Both the position numbers and the translations under genes were made by a program. A stretch of DNA of 64,000 bases from Candidatus Obscuribacterales bacterium (lineage in GTDB: Bacteria; Cyanobacteriota; Vampirovibrionia; Obscuribacterales; Obscuribacteraceae), in assembly GCA_021732085.1 (NCBI GenBank), contig JAKFVQ010000019.1, positions 62,001 through 126,000 on the forward strand, given 5' to 3'. The notes under the pieces were generated by a model that saw only the letters and a list, made by a program, of their open reading frames with translations, ran no database searches and was not told the origin of the DNA. Of this stretch, positions 61,701 to 64,000 are shown piece after piece; positions within the stretch are counted from its first letter, which is position 1; each line of letters starts with the position of its first letter.

Positions 61701-62362
61701 TTCTTGTGAATACACATGCAAGCGATAAAGCACTGGCAGATGCCAATCTTGTAAGCGCGCATTTGGATCAAGAATGTGGCAGCTTTGCCTTAGCTGCGCA
61801 AAAGTATGCACATAACTTGCAGGCTGTAAAAGAGGATAAGAGTCAATCATTTGATGCCTTGAAAAACCTTTCCTACTGCTTGCAGATGCAGGAAAATTAC
61901 ACAGATGCAATTAAGTATTTGAAGGAAGCCTTGCCGAAAGCAGGATCTTTGGCTGAAAAGAATGATATCCATGTGAGACTTGGAGCTCTCTTCGATATCA
62001 TGAACAATGCTGGGCAAGCGACAGCCGAATACAAGTTAGTAATTCCAGATGAAAAGGACAGTTATTCTGTATATGAACCATTGCGCAATGCGTCGGAATA
62101 TCAGGCTCAGCTAAAACACTTCCAAACGGCGGAGGCACTCTACCGCAGGCAAGCTTCATTGTTGGGTGCAGGGCCTAGCAGCGCTCTGGGAATCTCAAAT
62201 GCGTATAGTCAAATGGCCAGAATGTATAAGTATGCTCACAAATTCGATAAAGCTAAACAAGCTTATGAACTTGCGATTGCGGCGCTAAAAACAAATCCAT
62301 CCGATTCCTTTTGCCAGTCTCAGGTTCAGACTATGCAAAAGGAAATGTCCGATATGAAATAA
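58733..62362 (+). CDS. Giant TPR lipoprotein
   Basis: The 1209-residue protein starts with MNLNIRILFTLATLTILSSC, a lipoprotein signal with lipobox L-S-S-C and Cys20. Nearly the whole chain is TPR repeats in several blocks, for example AAIISLYELALISSKKNDLESSSKWLERRVAL, AALLNDYGNSLFYQRKFAEAEKVYLRAL, AGSYLMAAQQYADAEKCFNAALAYAE and AMNNAGQATAEYKLV. A polar insert with many Ser, Pro and Gln breaks the array near residues 800-840. It is likely anchored to the outer or inner membrane and scaffolds partner proteins. It lies between two Ser/Thr kinase genes. Confidence 0.85.
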   Translation: MNLNIRILFTLATLTILSSCTGSNGEPTRDGSEDSPIKAEQSHQPGVSKYSPKQNYYNGGSAKDDWIKNPTKDLPNQSLYTASNSRSNLIDHFIANDPPQFIPLTSWKYDFIAGELALNATDLPEAKKMFELSLGEAAKEKDASSRSHVALSKARLGLVARLSDNYDEAEKYFKESLAHLEASAAEDNFELAAIISLYELALISSKKNDLESSSKWLERRVALRERYHGRFAASLAALLNDYGNSLFYQRKFAEAEKVYLRALIIAARFTKDTDYRNMAFYNLANCAFAEGKYADALDLYQRTNDSRASMARRLQECRDKIAVLPDAEKKPKILLPALGDPLVWRQLLDSARVQSSFDKSWEANKTLEAALDEAKAISPNGQEIPSTQILIADLLFQQQNIDEARKMYEAVWDRLKADPKNKEQASEALSRILLCQLCRGESTAAGNSLKELRSRASSNLWISLIPVLEQCNEKRMLNFDNSADSREVMLAITDECVKHVPSQNTMNRAVAIANRARAIGRADDEKCSEIFKQALAIAGKSSDKDPLRMYKLQMNAGSYLMAAQQYADAEKCFNAALAYAEKNPGKENRELLNTIEMTRALYSNWRKPDEEELLLKRKIALNGEQTISPESKALETKSELLDMARIARAKGDLVKAAEYLENAAKAEQANPNSPPSEVQDLITVYEQAANWPRVQFWHEQIASLLPTKNDQQYDQELNAAAVYAAKSGSYEKAAKLIQIVISDMESRHETKVQDFGCVQSTPSYPDAVRLLGNCVMDGESNYDKAYSIYSKELKSLQPESGNDPVGSTEKGDNRLRVESDSPSPRPQSSPGQRHVNSIGRGARQLHLSSEQLTNLVICCDAIGNKAIADKYRTELKSRLDDAMNRQLRSDKGIFNPHYDKALLLLMKEKRNKDDELQLMGLVPRVLNSPTIYSGNVDGLALLERVIAWKIQKGESARNDLINDYGDLVALLMSNRRFNEAVPYSTRKIALLVNTHASDKALADANLVSAHLDQECGSFALAAQKYAHNLQAVKEDKSQSFDALKNLSYCLQMQENYTDAIKYLKEALPKAGSLAEKNDIHVRLGALFDIMNNAGQATAEYKLVIPDEKDSYSVYEPLRNASEYQAQLKHFQTAEALYRRQASLLGAGPSSALGISNAYSQMARMYKYAHKFDKAKQAYELAIAALKTNPSDSFCQSQVQTMQKEMSDMK

Positions 62363-62379
62363 GCAACTCTTTGCTGCAA

Positions 62380-62922
62380 CTACCTTGCTGAAGAGAGTGT
62401 CGAAATTGTTTGGGTGCGTTTTCCATTGTCAAAGACAATGTCTTTCACGCTTGCTTTGTTCACAGCAACTGCATAGCAATAATACGCCATGTCCGCTGTT
62501 CCCATTTGTGCAGGCTTCCGCTCGAGCTTACAAAAGAGTTGCTTATCTTTGAGTTGAGGTGGATTGAATTTTACCTGGGTTGAGCCGGAACCTTCATCGT
62601 GACGAAGTAGAATGAGGCTTTCTTTTCCAAACTCGATATTTGCACTTCGCAGCTTGGATAAAAATGTTTCCTTATCATTGAAAAATTGCGCCGCCTCGAC
62701 TGACTTAGTGAATTTGTCGAATTCAGGTTGTGTTGTAATAGCTTGTGAGCTAAATGACGCATAGCCATTCTCTTTCACGGGCACCGGAATTTGTCTGAAT
62801 TCGCCTTCAGCCATACTCTTGGCTCCTCCTGTCATTAATAACGCTGCAACGCTAAGAGCGGACAGCAGTATTTGTCTTCGGGGAAAGAGAACCGCCTGTT
62901 TCCATTCATGACTTTGTTGCAT
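62380..62922 (-). CDS. Exported hypothetical protein
   Basis: The 180-residue product starts with a basic/hydrophobic signal in which FPRRQILLSALSVAALLMTGG could serve as a Tat or Sec signal peptide. The mature domain is a small alpha/beta fold with two strands flanking RSANIEFGKESLILLRHDEGSG and YYCYAVAVNK. AGGAAG lies four bases before the ATG. The family is not recognised, and no catalytic residues stand out. It is convergent with the TPR lipoprotein gene; only 17 bases separate the stops. Confidence 0.65.
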   Translation of the reverse strand: MQQSHEWKQAVLFPRRQILLSALSVAALLMTGGAKSMAEGEFRQIPVPVKENGYASFSSQAITTQPEFDKFTKSVEAAQFFNDKETFLSKLRSANIEFGKESLILLRHDEGSGSTQVKFNPPQLKDKQLFCKLERKPAQMGTADMAYYCYAVAVNKASVKDIVFDNGKRTQTISTLSSAR

Positions 62923-62940
62923 AACGCTTCCTTTTATTTC

Positions 62941-62993
62941 GCTCCAGGAGTCGCCTGGCTGCCTCCCTGGCAGTTCCCTCCGCTGAGCCTTTA
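62941..62993. repeat. Degenerate copy of the GC-rich repeat family
   Basis: GCTCCAGGAGTCGCCTGGCT and the following CTCCGCTGAG resemble the 12.7-kb unit (GCTCCGGAGCTTCGCCTGGCT, then CTCCGCTGCTT). The CCAGG/CCTGG arms still form a short hairpin. Only one degenerate copy is present. Confidence 0.45.
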
Positions 62994-63087
62994 TTCACTA
63001 AACGAGTTGACTTCCAATTTTAGTTCATGTTCCTGACAGTTCTAATCTAATCTGATTTGAAACCAGAGCTAGTGCCTCTCGCGACGA

Positions 63088-63999
63088 CTAAAGTAGCGAC
63101 TCTAGTGCATAGCGCATCTCTTCGGCAGACTGATAGCGCTGATTTGGATCCTTCAATAGGGCCCGATCGATGATCATTTCTACTGGAGAGCCGGCAGGAA
63201 TATCCTTCCGGCGAGCGGATATTGGATCCGGTGCCTCCATTATTATCTTAAGAAGCAGTGCCTCGGTTTTCGAAGCTTGGTAGGGTGCATCTTTTGTAAG
63301 CATGTAGAAAAGAATAACTCCAAGCGCATAAAGATCAGCGCGCCCATCCACGGGCTGATCTCTTAGTTGTTCAGGCGAGATGTATTCAGCTGTTCCAACG
63401 ACTGTATTTTGCTCAGTCAACCGATGAGTTGCACTTGTGAGAATCGCCGTGCCGAAATCGACCACTTTCACCCAATCGGTTCTATTCGGGTCAGCAAGCA
63501 AAAGAATATTCTCCGGCTTCAAATCCCTGTGAACAATGCCCAGGCTGTGTGCTGCTTGCAGTCCATTACAAACATTGATCAAGATGCTTGCAGCCGCCTG
63601 AATAGTAAGAATTCCTTCTCGTGCCATAAGTGAATACACTGATTCGCCATGAATGTATTCCATTACGATGAACGGTACTTTATTGTCCAATAGTCCGACG
63701 TCAAAAACCGAGACGACATTAGGATGAACTATCTGCGCTAGAATTTTTTGTTCTTGTTCAAATCTAGCCAGTGATTTCTCATCTTCCATCAAGTGTGATT
63801 TCATCACTTTGATGACAACCGGGCGGTCCATAATCGTGTGAGTGGCTTTATAGATTAGCCCCATCCCTCCTTCGCCGATGAGCTCGCCGACAAGGTATTT
63901 ACCTTCTAGCAGATGCCCTGGCTCGATGGTGCCTGGTCTTCTTTCCGGCTTGGGTGGAGCCATTTGCTCAGCTCTGCGCGCAAGCGCTTTAATTCGCAT
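63088..63999 (-). CDS. Ser/Thr protein kinase, 5' end at or beyond the window edge
   Basis: The 303 visible residues are a complete PknB-type kinase domain. The G-loop is IGEGGMGLIYKA, with K64 in VVIKVMK. HRDLKPEN has D159 and N164, DFG is at 181-183, and YISPEQ marks the activation segment. The chain ends directly after the domain (QRYQSAEEMRYALESLL), so this kinase lacks the C-terminal sensor part present in the other kinase at 56545. The ATG at 63999 is at the window edge; translation may start further upstream or at the internal ATG 12 codons later. Confidence 0.88.
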   Translation of the reverse strand: MRIKALARRAEQMAPPKPERRPGTIEPGHLLEGKYLVGELIGEGGMGLIYKATHTIMDRPVVIKVMKSHLMEDEKSLARFEQEQKILAQIVHPNVVSVFDVGLLDNKVPFIVMEYIHGESVYSLMAREGILTIQAAASILINVCNGLQAAHSLGIVHRDLKPENILLLADPNRTDWVKVVDFGTAILTSATHRLTEQNTVVGTAEYISPEQLRDQPVDGRADLYALGVILFYMLTKDAPYQASKTEALLLKIIMEAPDPISARRKDIPAGSPVEMIIDRALLKDPNQRYQSAEEMRYALESLL

Positions 64000-64000
64000 T

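Overview
The window is about 64 kb of bacterial chromosome with mid-range GC and generous spacing between genes. It has no rRNA and no obvious phage or transposase genes. Several traits fit the non-photosynthetic relatives of cyanobacteria (Melainabacteria/Vampirovibrionia, perhaps Obscuribacterales): many tetratricopeptide (TPR) proteins, Ser/Thr kinases of the PknB type, FecR and CHASE2 signalling proteins, a DUF4388 protein, MlaE/MlaD-type lipid transport, and long secreted low-complexity proteins. This placement is inference from gene content. The MlaE/MlaD proteins and a probable lipoprotein indicate a two-membrane envelope.

Layout. 0-5 kb: a 37/38-bp minisatellite, a 2-oxoglutarate/Fe(II) oxygenase, a DUF1254/DUF1214 protein, two small exported proteins, and a possible structured RNA upstream of a Gln/Gly-rich secreted protein. 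5-12.6 kb: a full-length Lhr-type helicase, a spermidine-synthase-like/TPR protein and two small proteins. 12.6-20.7 kb: a triple 49-bp repeat, an amidohydrolase, an EF-hand-containing protein, a tandem pair of exported paralogues with operator-like repeats, a class I amidotransferase and a zinc alcohol dehydrogenase. 20.9-31 kb: MlaD and MlaE homologues, a Gly/His-rich secreted protein, an MFS exporter, and a FecR / CHASE2 histidine kinase / response regulator operon. 31-45 kb: repeat and TPR proteins, a degenerate GGDEF/DUF4388/zinc-ribbon sensor, a decayed Clp-N-like gene, an acyltransferase-patatin pair and a giant membrane protein.

45.2-46.3 kb is the most unusual part. A good promoter at 45351 is followed by a 43-codon ORF rich in Gln, Pro and His, and then by a 29-codon ORF that starts Met-(His)12. 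That second ORF terminates inside the D-arm of a tRNA-His gene. The tRNA cluster reads His(GUG) - Pro-like(UGG) - Gln(UUG), so the codons enriched in the leader ORFs match the three anticodons of the cluster. The middle tRNA keeps every stem but lacks the canonical D-loop GG and T-loop TTC. I propose a tRNA operon whose output is coupled to translation of its own cognate codons. The sequence arrangement is directly visible; the mechanism is inference.

46-64 kb: a methyltransferase operon, a repeat-bearing secreted coiled-coil protein, a nuclease of the DRGH family without an obvious signal peptide, a YiaA/YiaB-like protein, dispersed GC-rich repeats, a quinone-oxidoreductase-like MDR protein, TPR proteins, and two Ser/Thr kinases around a 1209-residue TPR lipoprotein.
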